From assembly GCF_018070045.1 (NCBI RefSeq), contig NZ_JAGPYK010000005.1:124001-188000 (forward strand): a stretch of DNA of 64,000 nt, written 5' to 3'. The notes beneath the pieces are model-generated. The model saw nothing but the letters and a program-made list of their open reading frames with translations, ran no database searches and was not told the DNA's origin. This document shows, piece by piece, positions 17,155 to 26,162 of the stretch (position 1 is its first letter; each line of letters starts with the position of its first letter). The translations under genes were made by a program, and so were the position numbers. This DNA is from Micromonospora sp. U21 (GTDB lineage: Bacteria; Actinomycetota; Actinomycetes; Mycobacteriales; Micromonosporaceae).

Positions 17155-19638
17155 CTACTTGCGGATCGTGATCGTCGCCTTGCGGTAGTTGTTGCGCTTG
17201 TCGTTCTTCGTCGGGTCGTAGTTCTGTTCGATGTTGCCCGCCGCATCGACCGAGAACCAGTGGTACGTCGTCGTCTCGGTCACGTGGAACACCTCGCCCG
17301 GCTCCCGGAACTCGGTCGCTTCGTAGCGTGGCGACTGGAGTGTGGGCCGGCTGCCGTCCGTCGTGTAGTAGATGGTGGCCGGCTCGCTCGTCTCGAAGCG
17401 CACGTCGACGGGCTTGGAGTATTTCCCGCCGCCGGGAACGAGCTTGGACGTCGGGTCCTTCTTGTCCTTGCCCCAGTCCGCCGCGACCCGGAACATCTCC
17501 ATGATCCCGTTGGCGTACTCCATCGTCTCGGCGTGGCCGCTGACGAGGTTGGGATCGCCCTCCCACACCGGCTGGAACGAGCCGCCCTGCCAGTTGCCGG
17601 TGGCAGGGTTGTAGACCGAGCCGCCGACCTCCCAGCCGAAGGCGTAGATCCCGTAGGTGTGGTACAGGTCCTCGCGCACGTTGCCCGCGGAGGAGTAGAG
17701 GACGTCCGACGAGCCGCCGACGTTCTCCGGCGTGACGACGGTCTCCCTGTGCGCCTTGACCTGCGACAGGATCCGGCCGGCCGACTGCCAGTAGAACGCC
17801 TCGTCACCCAGCGGCGGGCGCGGTGTGGTGATCCGCCCGTCCGCGATGTAGGCACCGGGCTGCCAGAACAGCTGGCCGCCGTTGGAGTGCACCGACATCA
17901 TGAACTTGATGTTCGAGTACTTCTCGACCAGCCAGATGATGTTCTCCGACTCAGGTTCGGACAGCTTCTCCGGTCCCTGGTAGGTGTTGCTGACACAGCT
18001 GGTCGACGCACCCGCGTAGCCGTCGTGACCCGACCCGACCCGGTAGTTCCGGTTCAGGTCGACGCCCCAGGAGTCACGCCGGGCCGGATCGGCGTTCTCG
18101 TCCGGGCAGTGGTTCGTCATGTTCCGGCGCTGTGAGGCGAAGTTGTAGAAGCTGTAGTTCGCCCCATCCGGGTTGTTGGACAGAATGAAGAAGACGTCGG
18201 TGCCCTCGACGATCTTCTTGGTCTCCTTGTCGGACCTGTAGTTGTGCACCAGACGCTCGGCCGACTCCAGCGAGGTTGTCGCGGGCACCCACTCGCGGGC
18301 GTGGTCCTGCGCCTGGATCAGGACACCGGGGTTCCTGCCGTCGCGATGCTTACCGATCCGCAGAACGGGGATCGTGACCGGGCCGCGCGGCACCTCGCCC
18401 TCCGGTGCGCCGACGCGCTTCTGGTCCAGGAAGTCGGTCAGAGCGACCGGGCCGGACGTCGGCGCGACGATGCCGGTGCCCGTGTTGGTCCGGTACGGGT
18501 GCGCCCGGTCGATGAGGCCCTGGGACCGGGTCTCCAGCGCCGCAGCCACCTCGGTAGCCGTACTCGCGACCCCGGCGGAGGCGTCCTTCGCGAGGAGGAC
18601 GCGGACCGCCTTGCCCGCCACCTCGACGCTGAGCGGGAGGTCCGCACCCGGCCGGTCCACGAACTCGACGGTGATGTCGTTGCCGCCCTCGTGGCCCCAC
18701 GCCGCCGAGCTGACGACGACCGCAGACTGCCCGGTACCGCCGATCGTGGCCTGCGCCTTGCGCTGGTAGCCATTCGTCTGGTTCGGCAGGTAGACGATCT
18801 CGGCGATGTCCGGGTACTGCCGGGCGATCTCCTTGGCGCGGCTGTAGAGCTGCTGCGGGTTCCGGTAGCCGTCGACGAAGTCCGACTTGTAGCCACGATT
18901 CTCCGTCAGCGGCGGCGGAGCGTCCTCGAGCCAGTCGGAGACGTCACCGGTGACGACGCCGCCGGTCGAGCTCGTGACCCGGATCTGGTTCGGGCGCGCG
19001 TCGAGCTTGAACAGATTCCGGTGGAACATGTACTGCCCGGAGTCGACGAACCGGCTCATCGTCCGGGCGAAGCCGAACGGCGTACGCCGGCCTGAGTCGT
19101 TCTCCAGCTGCATCGTGACGATCGGGTCCGCCTGCTGCCCTTCGGTGGTCCGCGCCTCCACGTAGAGGAAACCCTGGCCCTTCGTGGTGAACCAGTCAGC
19201 GCGGACGATCCGTACCGTCTCCTCGTGGCTGAGCGGCTGGGCAGCCTGCGTACGGAAGGCTTGGATGCCGCCGTCGGCCTCTTCGCTCCAGGTGAAGCCT
19301 TCGTCTTCGCCGAGGATTTCGACGCCCATCGCCTCGAGTTCGGCGATCTGCTCGGCGGTCACCACCGCCTCGCCTTCGATGCCGCGGGGGACGCGCCTGA
19401 GGCCGTGCTCGAGGTCGAAGCCGGCGGCGACCACCTTGTCCAGCATGTTGGCGCCGGTCAGCTGGATGCGTACGAGGCGTACCAACTCCCGGTCCTCGAG
19501 GTGGGATCGCTGCGAACCCGCCGTGGCTGTGGACCCCGCGGGATCCGCCCCTGCGGGCACGGGCGCGGGCACGATGAGGACGCTCGCCACCAGGGCGGGC
19601 AGCGCGAGAAGCGCGATGCGCGGTCGTCCGCGTTGCAT
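17155..19638 (-). CDS. Secreted M14 zinc carboxypeptidase with inserted and C-terminal extra domains
   Basis: An 827-aa exported zinc carboxypeptidase. A signal peptide ends near residue 31, a propeptide-like region follows, and the M14 domain runs from about residue 255 to 720. Zinc ligands are H446 and E449 (HAREW) and H584 (MSVHSNGG). The carboxylate-binding region is GVDLNRNYR (525-533) and the general base is E670 (FGWEVGG). An extra segment at about 310-405 (NDITVEFVDRPGADLPLSV, with an ATEVAAALE end) interrupts the catalytic domain and resembles short beta repeats found in phage and surface proteins. Residues about 742-810 form a chitobiase/beta-hexosaminidase C-terminal type domain (IYYTTDGSRPT). 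The role is probably extracellular peptide degradation. Confidence 0.9.
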   Translation of the reverse strand: MQRGRPRIALLALPALVASVLIVPAPVPAGADPAGSTATAGSQRSHLEDRELVRLVRIQLTGANMLDKVVAAGFDLEHGLRRVPRGIEGEAVVTAEQIAELEAMGVEILGEDEGFTWSEEADGGIQAFRTQAAQPLSHEETVRIVRADWFTTKGQGFLYVEARTTEGQQADPIVTMQLENDSGRRTPFGFARTMSRFVDSGQYMFHRNLFKLDARPNQIRVTSSTGGVVTGDVSDWLEDAPPPLTENRGYKSDFVDGYRNPQQLYSRAKEIARQYPDIAEIVYLPNQTNGYQRKAQATIGGTGQSAVVVSSAAWGHEGGNDITVEFVDRPGADLPLSVEVAGKAVRVLLAKDASAGVASTATEVAAALETRSQGLIDRAHPYRTNTGTGIVAPTSGPVALTDFLDQKRVGAPEGEVPRGPVTIPVLRIGKHRDGRNPGVLIQAQDHAREWVPATTSLESAERLVHNYRSDKETKKIVEGTDVFFILSNNPDGANYSFYNFASQRRNMTNHCPDENADPARRDSWGVDLNRNYRVGSGHDGYAGASTSCVSNTYQGPEKLSEPESENIIWLVEKYSNIKFMMSVHSNGGQLFWQPGAYIADGRITTPRPPLGDEAFYWQSAGRILSQVKAHRETVVTPENVGGSSDVLYSSAGNVREDLYHTYGIYAFGWEVGGSVYNPATGNWQGGSFQPVWEGDPNLVSGHAETMEYANGIMEMFRVAADWGKDKKDPTSKLVPGGGKYSKPVDVRFETSEPATIYYTTDGSRPTLQSPRYEATEFREPGEVFHVTETTTYHWFSVDAAGNIEQNYDPTKNDKRNNYRKATITIRK

Positions 19639-20122
19639 GCTTCCCTCCTTCTGTTTGCGGCCTGTGGTTGATGCCGGGGCCGGCCCACGAGCGGGCCGGA
19701 CCGGTCCGTTAGGACAGCCATGCTGAGCTCACCCACGGTGAGCCTGGGTACGGCGACGGTCGCCGTCGTGAGAAGGAGCGTGCGGGGCTGTGAGCGAGCC
19801 GAGCGGGGTGAGTGTATGCGAATTCTTCACATCGACAGGTCGCGTGACCCGGATCTTGAGCAATGCTTGAGTTGGCCGTCCAACCTCGGCTGCCGACGGT
19901 CGAACCGGTCCTGTGTGGACTGTGGTGGGTCGGGCTTGTGTTCCTTCATGGGCTGCCACCATCCGGCCTGTGTCTGTCGGGGATCAACCGGTCGGAGATT
20001 GGCGACCGGACGGGCGGGGGTGCGCGATAGCGACAGCTTCTTGTTAATATCGAGCACGAAACTCCATGCTGAACTGCCGGCGTCAACCCCTGACGAGGAG
20101 TCGCGATGACCGAGCGGGAAAC
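19639..20122. other. Divergent intergenic region, no gene seen
   Basis: About 480 bp between the M14 gene (-) and the PfkB kinase (+). Open frames here look non-coding. It ends with GAGGAG (20096-20101) and ATG 20106, which opens a 6-codon frame whose TGA (20124-20126) overlaps the kinase GTG at 20123. That mini-frame may be a translation-coupling leader or a misread start region. Confidence 0.4.
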
Positions 20123-21076
20123 GTGATTCTCGCCGTTGCGCCGAACCCGGCGCTCGACGTGACCTACGGGCTGGGGGAACTGCACCGGGGCCAGGTGCAG
20201 CGGGTGCGAACCGTCAGCGAGCGCCCCGGTGGCAAGGCCGTCAACGTCGGCCGGGTGCTGCACGACCTGGGGGAGCGGGTCATCGTCACCGGCATGTGCG
20301 GCGGCCCGGGGGGCGTGGCCCTGCAGGCCGCTCTCGACCGGGCCGGCGTGCCGTCCGACCTGCTCGACGTGCTGCCGGACGTCCGGCGCACGCTGGTCGT
20401 ACAGGAGACCAACGGAGTGACGACGTCGCTGTGGGAGCCTGGCTATGCACCGGTGGATCCGCCGGCCGCCGCCGACGCCCTGACCCGGCACGTGAGCGAA
20501 CTCCTGGCCGGTGCCGACGCGCTGGTCGTCTCCGGCAGCCTGCCACCCGGCGTGGACCCGGGGCTTCCGGCTCGCTTGGTCGGCGCGGCAGTGGCCGCCG
20601 GAGTGCCGTCCGTCGTGGACGTCAGCGGCCCGGCGCTGCAGGCGGCGACGGCTGCTGGCGGGGCGGTGCTGATGCCGAACGCGGACGAGCTGGCCGAGTT
20701 GGTTGCTCACCTGCCCTCGACGCCGGCCGAGGCCGTGCGTGCGGCCCGCCGGCTGCTGCCCCCCGCCGGCCGGGTCCCCGCGGTCGTGCTGACCCTGGGC
20801 GCCGACGGGATGGCTGTGGTACGACCGGATCTGGCCATCCTGGCCGCGCCGCCGGAGCGGATCCAGGGGAACGCGACCGGCGCCGGCGACGCGGCCTGCG
20901 CGGCCGTCGCCCGGCAACTCGCGGCCGCCGGGTCGCTGGACGCCGTCGACTGGCGCGGCCTGCTCGTCGACGCGGTGGCGCTGTCGTCGGCAGCGGTGCT
21001 GCGTCCGGTCGCCGGTGAGGTAGACGTCCGTGCCTACCGGCGCTGGCGGGATCAGGTGAAAGTGGAGGAAGTATGA
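20123..21076 (+). CDS. PfkB-family sugar phosphate kinase (tagatose-6-phosphate / 1-phosphofructokinase type)
   Basis: A 317-aa ribokinase-fold kinase of the LacC/FruK group. N-terminal substrate motif ERPGGKAVNVGRVLHDLG and C-terminal ATP/anion-hole motif GNATGAGDAACAAVA (catalytic Asp of GAGD). LVVSGSLPPGVDP is the middle signature of this group. Start GTG 20123 gives VILAVAPNPALDVTYGLG, the usual N-terminus. It overlaps the aldolase gene by ATGA, so the pair would phosphorylate a sugar phosphate to a bisphosphate and split it. Given the neighbouring AgaS-like and GH109-like genes, tagatose 6-phosphate is the best candidate substrate (inference); fructose 1-phosphate remains possible. Confidence 0.85.
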   Translation: MILAVAPNPALDVTYGLGELHRGQVQRVRTVSERPGGKAVNVGRVLHDLGERVIVTGMCGGPGGVALQAALDRAGVPSDLLDVLPDVRRTLVVQETNGVTTSLWEPGYAPVDPPAAADALTRHVSELLAGADALVVSGSLPPGVDPGLPARLVGAAVAAGVPSVVDVSGPALQAATAAGGAVLMPNADELAELVAHLPSTPAEAVRAARRLLPPAGRVPAVVLTLGADGMAVVRPDLAILAAPPERIQGNATGAGDAACAAVARQLAAAGSLDAVDWRGLLVDAVALSSAAVLRPVAGEVDVRAYRRWRDQVKVEEV

Positions 21077-21906
21077 CTCTGGCTTCGATGGCGGAACTCG
21101 TCATCCCGGCAGCGCGGGACCGCCGGGCCGTCGGGGCGTTCAACGTCATCCAGCTTGAGCACGCCGAGGGCATCGTGGCCGGCGCCGAACGCGCGGTACG
21201 CCCTGTCGTGCTGCAGCTGTCGGAGAACACGGCCCGCTACCACGGCAGTCTGGCACCGCTGGCGCTGGCCTGCCTCCGGATCGCGGCGGAAGCGTCCGTG
21301 CCGGTCTGCGTACACCTGGATCACGCCACCCAGCGTGAGCTCGTTGAGCAGGCGGTCGAACTCGGCGTGCCCTCGGTGATGGTCGACGCGTCCGGGTACT
21401 CGTACGAGAAGAACGTCGCCCTGACCGCGGAACTCACCGCCTGGTGTCATTCGCGCGGGGTCTGGGTCGAAGCCGAACTCGGTGAGATCGGGGGCAAGGA
21501 CGGCGCGCACAAGCCCGGCGTACGGACCGATCCGGACGATGCGGTCGCCTTCGTCGCCGCCACCGGCGTCGACGCGCTCGCGGTCGCGGTCGGCTCCTCG
21601 CACGCGATGCTGGTCCGTGACGCGGTCCTCGATGACGAACTGATCGCGGCGATCGCGGCGAAGGTGCCGGTGCCGCTGGTCCTGCACGGCTCTTCCGGGG
21701 TCTCCGAGGCGGGCCTGCGGTCGGCAGTCGCGCACGGGATGTCGAAGATCAACATCGCGACCCATCTCAATGCGGCCCTGACGGGTGCGGTCCGGCGTGC
21801 GCTCGCCGCCGACGAGGACCTGGTCGACCCGCGGAGGTACCTCGGTCCGGGCAGGGACGCGGTGGCCGGGCAGGTCGCCCATCTGGTCACCCTGCTCGCC
21901 CCGTGA
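21073..21906 (+). CDS. Class II bisphosphate aldolase (tagatose/fructose type)
   Basis: A 277-aa zinc-dependent class II aldolase. Visible residues: D83-H84 (VHLDHATQ; zinc and catalytic Asp), the EAELGEIGGKDG loop around 133-143, H177 in GSSHAML, H205 in VLHGSSGVSE, and SKINIATHL near the phosphate site. The usual GT(A/S)HG motif is GSSHAML here, a small departure. It would split tagatose 1,6-bisphosphate (GatY/KbaY-like) or fructose 1,6-bisphosphate into triose phosphates. Start overlaps the kinase stop. Convergent with the DeoR gene 15 bp away. Confidence 0.85.
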   Translation: MTLASMAELVIPAARDRRAVGAFNVIQLEHAEGIVAGAERAVRPVVLQLSENTARYHGSLAPLALACLRIAAEASVPVCVHLDHATQRELVEQAVELGVPSVMVDASGYSYEKNVALTAELTAWCHSRGVWVEAELGEIGGKDGAHKPGVRTDPDDAVAFVAATGVDALAVAVGSSHAMLVRDAVLDDELIAAIAAKVPVPLVLHGSSGVSEAGLRSAVAHGMSKINIATHLNAALTGAVRRALAADEDLVDPRRYLGPGRDAVAGQVAHLVTLLAP

Positions 21907-21921
21907 CGTCCCGGGCCGGCC

Positions 21922-22746
21922 TCAGGCCAGCAGCACGTTGACCCCGGCGGCGCGCAGGTCGGCGACGACCTTCGCGTCCGCGCCGTCGTCGGTCACCAGG
22001 GTGTCCACCGCGTTGACGTCGCAGATCCGGGCAAAGGAGTGCCGGCCCAGCTTCTCCGAGCCGGCCACGACGACGACCCGACGGGACCGCCGGACCATCG
22101 TCGCGTCGATGCCGGCCTCGCCCTCGTCGTGACAGGACGTGCCGCCGTCGGGGGAGAACGCGTCGACCCCGAGGATCAGCACGTCGAGCCACAGCTCGTT
22201 CAGGACCATCGTGGCCAGCGGCCCGGTCAGCTCGTACGACTGGGGCAGTGCCACGCCGCCGAGGATGACGGTACGGACGTGGCGTCGCAGCACCATCTCC
22301 GTGGCGATGTTGAGTGCGTTCGTCACCACCGTCACGGCCGGCCGCTGAACGGCCTGGGCGAGGTCGACCCGCGCGGCGAGGCGTCGGGCCGTCGCGGACG
22401 TGGTGGTGCCACCGTTGAACGCGACCACGTCGCCCAGTTCGACGAGCTCGCAGGCGATCGCGGCGATGCGTTCCTTGGCGCCGTTGTCGCCCCGGCCCCG
22501 GTAGCGGACCGGCAGGTCGTACGAGACGGACGTGGCCACGACCCCGCCGTGCGTCCGAGCCGCCAACTGTTGCTCCGCCAGGGTGGTGAAGTCCCGGCGG
22601 ACCGTCGCCTCGGAGACCTGCAGGGCACTGGCCGCCTCGGCGACGGACAGCCTGCCGCGCGCACCCAGGATGTCGAGCAGCGCCTGCAGGCGCTGGGGGC
22701 GGTCTCGGCCGTCCGCCCGGTCGGTGGCGGCCTCGACCGTGCTCAC
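21922..22746 (-). CDS. DeoR-family transcriptional regulator (AgaR-like)
   Basis: A 274-aa regulator with a DeoR helix-turn-helix at about residues 30-65 (LSVAEAASALQVSEATVRRD) and the sugar-phosphate sensing C-terminal domain from about 90 (VVAFNGGTTTSATARRLA is the phosphate-loop signature; LTGPLATMVLNELWLDVLILG follows). DeoR proteins of sugar loci are usually repressors released by a phosphorylated sugar. GTG 22746 overlaps the stop of the upstream permease gene (GTGA), so it is the last gene of the transporter operon and probably controls the whole locus. Confidence 0.85.
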   Translation of the reverse strand: MSTVEAATDRADGRDRPQRLQALLDILGARGRLSVAEAASALQVSEATVRRDFTTLAEQQLAARTHGGVVATSVSYDLPVRYRGRGDNGAKERIAAIACELVELGDVVAFNGGTTTSATARRLAARVDLAQAVQRPAVTVVTNALNIATEMVLRRHVRTVILGGVALPQSYELTGPLATMVLNELWLDVLILGVDAFSPDGGTSCHDEGEAGIDATMVRRSRRVVVVAGSEKLGRHSFARICDVNAVDTLVTDDGADAKVVADLRAAGVNVLLA

Positions 22747-23669
22747 TTGACGGCCCCCGCCGTGAGGCCTGCCACCAGGCGCTTTTCAACCAACGCGAAG
22801 AGAATGATCACGGGCACGATGCCGACGATAGAGACTCCGAAGACGTATTGCCACGCCGAATCGTACTGACCGACGAATTTTGTGATGGCGACGGTCAGCG
22901 GCTGGTTCTCCGCCGTGGTCAAGATGACGAGGCTGGCCGCGAACTCGTTCCAGCACGCGACGAACGTGAAGATGATCGCGGTGACGATGCCCGGCCAGAC
23001 CACCGGCAGGGTTACCCGCCGCAGCGTCTGCAGTTTGCTGGCACCGTCGATCATTGCCGCCTCGTCTATCTCCTTGGGCACCCCGGCGAAGAAGCTGTGC
23101 ATGATCCACACCGCGAAGCTGAGGTTGAACGCGCCGTTGACGAGGATCATAGCGAGCCAGGTGTCGTCGATGCCGATCGCGAGGAACTGCCGGAACAGTC
23201 CCGCCGCGAGTACGGTCGGCTGGAGCATCTGGGTCACCAGCACCAGGAGCAGGAACGCCAGTCGTCCGGGAAAGCGGTGCTTGGCCGTGTAATAGGCGGC
23301 CGGCATGGCCACCACCAGGACCAGCAGTGTCCCACAAGCCGAAATGACAATGGTGGAGACGAGGTTGTAGGCGAGCGGCGTCTCCGGCGTGGACCACATC
23401 GACGCGTAGTTCGAGGGCACCCATTCGGTCGGCACGTATGTGGCCGGAATACGCAGGATCTCCGAGTGCCGCTTGAACGAGCCGATCAACATCACCAGGT
23501 AGGGCGCCAGGAAGAACAACGCCACCACCGCGCCGGCCAATGCCATCAACCATCGGCGGCCGCCGCGGCGCTGCCCGCCACGACTTCGGGTGCGACCGTT
23601 GTCTCCGCCGGCGCGCACCGACTTCTTGGCACGCTCATCGCCCTGAGATGTGGTTGTCGTCGTCGCCAA
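22743..23669 (-). CDS. Sugar ABC transporter permease (MalG type)
   Basis: A 308-aa inner-membrane permease with a basic, Arg-rich N-terminus of about 40 residues, then six predicted helices. The EAA loop that docks the ATPase is DEAAMIDGASKLQTLRRVTL followed by PVVWPGI. This is the CUT1 family. It pairs with the MalF-type permease 3 bp upstream and the binding protein before it. No ATPase gene lies in the cluster, which is common in actinomycetes where a shared MsiK-type ATPase serves many CUT1 systems. Confidence 0.9.
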   Translation of the reverse strand: MATTTTTSQGDERAKKSVRAGGDNGRTRSRGGQRRGGRRWLMALAGAVVALFFLAPYLVMLIGSFKRHSEILRIPATYVPTEWVPSNYASMWSTPETPLAYNLVSTIVISACGTLLVLVVAMPAAYYTAKHRFPGRLAFLLLVLVTQMLQPTVLAAGLFRQFLAIGIDDTWLAMILVNGAFNLSFAVWIMHSFFAGVPKEIDEAAMIDGASKLQTLRRVTLPVVWPGIVTAIIFTFVACWNEFAASLVILTTAENQPLTVAITKFVGQYDSAWQYVFGVSIVGIVPVIILFALVEKRLVAGLTAGAVK

Positions 23670-23672
23670 GGC

Positions 23673-24602
23673 TCACTCGTCCCTCATCGGCCGGACAACC
23701 CGGAGGTAGATACCGATGACCGCGAGGACGATGACGAAGTTCACGACACTCAGTGCGCTCGCCGTCTCGACCTGGCGGTCCTGCTGGATGTATTTGAAGA
23801 TCAACGTGGTGGTGGTGTCCGCGTCGTACCCGGGAATGCTGCCGGTCAGCGTGCGAAGGATGGGCAACGAGTTGAAGACGTTGATGATGTTGATCAGCAC
23901 GGCGACGGCGATCGCTGGCCGCAGGACCGGGAAGATCACGCTCCAGTACGTCCGCACCGGTCCGGCGCCGTCCACTGAGGCGGCTTCCACCACCTCGCGC
24001 GGCACCATCTGCAGCCCGGCGAGGATCGTGTACGTGGTGAACGGCAGCGAGACGAACACCGCCACTCCCATGGCCACCAGGAAGGCCGGCACCGGCTGTC
24101 GGGTGAAGCCGAACCCGGTGTCCAAGATCCCGACGTCGACCAGGAACTGGTTCATGACGCCGTAGTAGGGATCGAGTCCGTAGTAGAAGACGGTGGCCGT
24201 CATCACGACACTGGCCGCCCACGGGACGATGACCGCGAGTCGAACCAGTCGGCGTCCAGGGAAGGCCTTGTCCAGGAACTGCGCGAGCGCCATAGAGACG
24301 AGCAGCGTCACCACGACGACGCCGACCACCCAGATCGCGGTGTTGAGCAGCACCCTGCCCAATGCGGGGGAGTCGAACAGCGTCACATAGTTGTCGAATC
24401 CGGCCGGGCCACGGTCCACTCCGACCACCGACACGTCCCGGGTCGAGGTCCAGACCAGATAGCCGGCCGGGAACAGGACGATGGTGACAATCAGCGTCAG
24501 CGCCGGCAACAGCCATGGAAGTGCGGCCACCAGGTCCCGGCGTGCCTGACGACGCGCCGAGATCGCGGGTGCCGGCACTTCCATGAGTTTGTTGGTCATC
24601 AT
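23673..24602 (-). CDS. Sugar ABC transporter permease (MalF type)
   Basis: A 309-aa CUT1 permease with six predicted helices and the EAA loop EAASVDGAGPVRTYWSVIF then PVLRPAI. It lies 18 bp after the binding-protein gene and 3 bp before the MalG-type gene, so the three are one transcription unit. Expected role: import of a GalNAc-containing sugar, inferred only from the surrounding genes. Confidence 0.9.
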   Translation of the reverse strand: MMTNKLMEVPAPAISARRQARRDLVAALPWLLPALTLIVTIVLFPAGYLVWTSTRDVSVVGVDRGPAGFDNYVTLFDSPALGRVLLNTAIWVVGVVVVTLLVSMALAQFLDKAFPGRRLVRLAVIVPWAASVVMTATVFYYGLDPYYGVMNQFLVDVGILDTGFGFTRQPVPAFLVAMGVAVFVSLPFTTYTILAGLQMVPREVVEAASVDGAGPVRTYWSVIFPVLRPAIAVAVLINIINVFNSLPILRTLTGSIPGYDADTTTTLIFKYIQQDRQVETASALSVVNFVIVLAVIGIYLRVVRPMRDE

Positions 24603-24620
24603 GTGTGAACCGCGCAGGCT

Positions 24621-25853
24621 CTAGCCGTTGGCCTTGGCCTGGATTTCATCCAGCACCGCCCGGGGCTCCTTGCCCTGCCCGATCTGTCCCATCAGGCTCT
24701 GCATCGCGCCCTGGGTGGTCGCCCATTGCGGGTTCGTGCTGGGGTAGAAGCGGGCGCTCGGCAGGACCTCGAGGAAACTCGCGATCTCCTTCTTGCCCGC
24801 CAGCGCCGCCGCACCGGACTTGGTGGTGGGCAGGAACCCCTCGGTGTCGACGAACTTCGTGTAGACCGGTGCGCTGAACACGTAGTCCAGGAAGGTCTTG
24901 ACCGCTTCCTGCTTGTCACCCTTGTTCTTGAACGCCATCAGGTGGTCGGCGACCCCGAGGGTCATCGGCTGACCGTCCCTGGTGGGGATGGGCGCGCTCG
25001 CGTACTTGAGGCTCGGGTTCTTCTCCGCGATCTGCCCGACGGTGGGCGGGAGCGCCACCACCATGCCGATCTTGCCCTGGATGAACACGTCGAGCATCGG
25101 GGTCCGGTCGGATGCTCCGGGGTCGGGCTGGGTGGCCTTCTCGTCGATCATCCGCTTCATGAACGTGACGGCTTCGAGGTTCGCGGGGGTGTTGACCGCG
25201 ATGGTCGACCCGTTGGTCCACGATCCGCCGTTGCCGAAGGTCCAGATCGAAGTCTCTCCTTGGGCCTCCTCGCTGCCCAGCGGCATGCCGTAGCCGTAGA
25301 CGCCGTCGCCGAGACCGGCCACCTTCTTCGCCGCGTCGAGCAGCTGGTCCCACGTCTTCGGCGGTGCCGCGACGCCGGCCCGCTCCAACAGCTCGGTGTT
25401 GTAGAACATGGTTCGGGCCGACGCGATCAGTGGCAGGCCGTACATGGTGCCGTCGATCGAGGCGTTGTCCGCGAAGGACTGCTGGAAGTCCGCCACGGTG
25501 TTCGCCGAGACCACTTCGTCGGCGGGGTACAACAGGTCGTCCGCCGCGAAGCCCGAGAAGGCGTCGATGTTGAGGATGTCCGGTGCCGCGTTCGACTGGA
25601 CCTTGGTACGGACGACGTCGTTGATGTTGTCCCAGGACTGGATCTCCAGCTCCACGTTGACGTCCGAGTGGGCCGTCTCAAAGTCGGCGATGATGCCCTC
25701 CCAGAGCGACTTGGTGCCGTCGCTGTAGCTGGGCACCAGGAACGACAGCGTGCTGCCGCCCTCACTCTGACCGTCACCGCCGCCGAAGCCGCAGCCCGTC
25801 AGCGTCAGGCCGGCAACCGCTACGGCTGCCCACGAACGCACGAATCTCTTCAT
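24621..25853 (-). CDS. Sugar ABC transporter substrate-binding lipoprotein
   Basis: A 410-aa extracellular solute-binding protein (family 1, CUT1 system). The signal peptide ends in the lipobox LTGC (Cys21), which would be lipidated and anchor the protein outside the membrane. The domain includes IQSWDNINDVVRTKVQSNAA and LPLIASARTMFYNTELLERAG, both typical. I start at ATG 25853 although the frame stays open to 25955, because the positively charged MKRFVR plus lipobox only makes sense from here. It is first in the transporter operon and divergent from the SIS-domain gene. Confidence 0.9.
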   Translation of the reverse strand: MKRFVRSWAAVAVAGLTLTGCGFGGGDGQSEGGSTLSFLVPSYSDGTKSLWEGIIADFETAHSDVNVELEIQSWDNINDVVRTKVQSNAAPDILNIDAFSGFAADDLLYPADEVVSANTVADFQQSFADNASIDGTMYGLPLIASARTMFYNTELLERAGVAAPPKTWDQLLDAAKKVAGLGDGVYGYGMPLGSEEAQGETSIWTFGNGGSWTNGSTIAVNTPANLEAVTFMKRMIDEKATQPDPGASDRTPMLDVFIQGKIGMVVALPPTVGQIAEKNPSLKYASAPIPTRDGQPMTLGVADHLMAFKNKGDKQEAVKTFLDYVFSAPVYTKFVDTEGFLPTTKSGAAALAGKKEIASFLEVLPSARFYPSTNPQWATTQGAMQSLMGQIGQGKEPRAVLDEIQAKANG

Positions 25854-26162
25854 ATCCGCCTCCACCGGCGCAAGGACATCGCCAAAGTCGTGATCGGAAT
25901 CCTGGCTTGTTGTGATCGTTCCTGACTGGTTCTCTTCGGAACCGTGCACGATCATGCCGTCGCTTGGAGGGATTCTGCGGTGCCGCCGCGAGCAACGTCA
26001 AGGCCCTTCGCTGTAACCGCTGCTCAGATAGCGCGCGGCCTCTCCCCGTCCCGATGCATGTTCCTGACCGGTTCCACGGCCTTGTTGACAGATTCGAGCA
26101 GAGCGCTCCATTCTGGAGTCGCTTTAGACCCGCTCGCATGAACCATGAGGACGAGGCACCCG
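25854..26162. promoter_or_regulatory. Divergent promoter region of the amino-sugar locus
   Basis: The 309 bp between the binding-protein (-) and AgaS-like (+) genes holds no coding sequence. GGTTC/GAACC inverted arms (25928-25943) lie close to the minus-strand gene and within GATCGT...ACGATC (25914-25953). A TTGACA box (26085-26090) with CATTCT 18 bp downstream is a candidate promoter for the plus-strand gene. DeoR binding here is likely but unproven. Confidence 0.4.
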
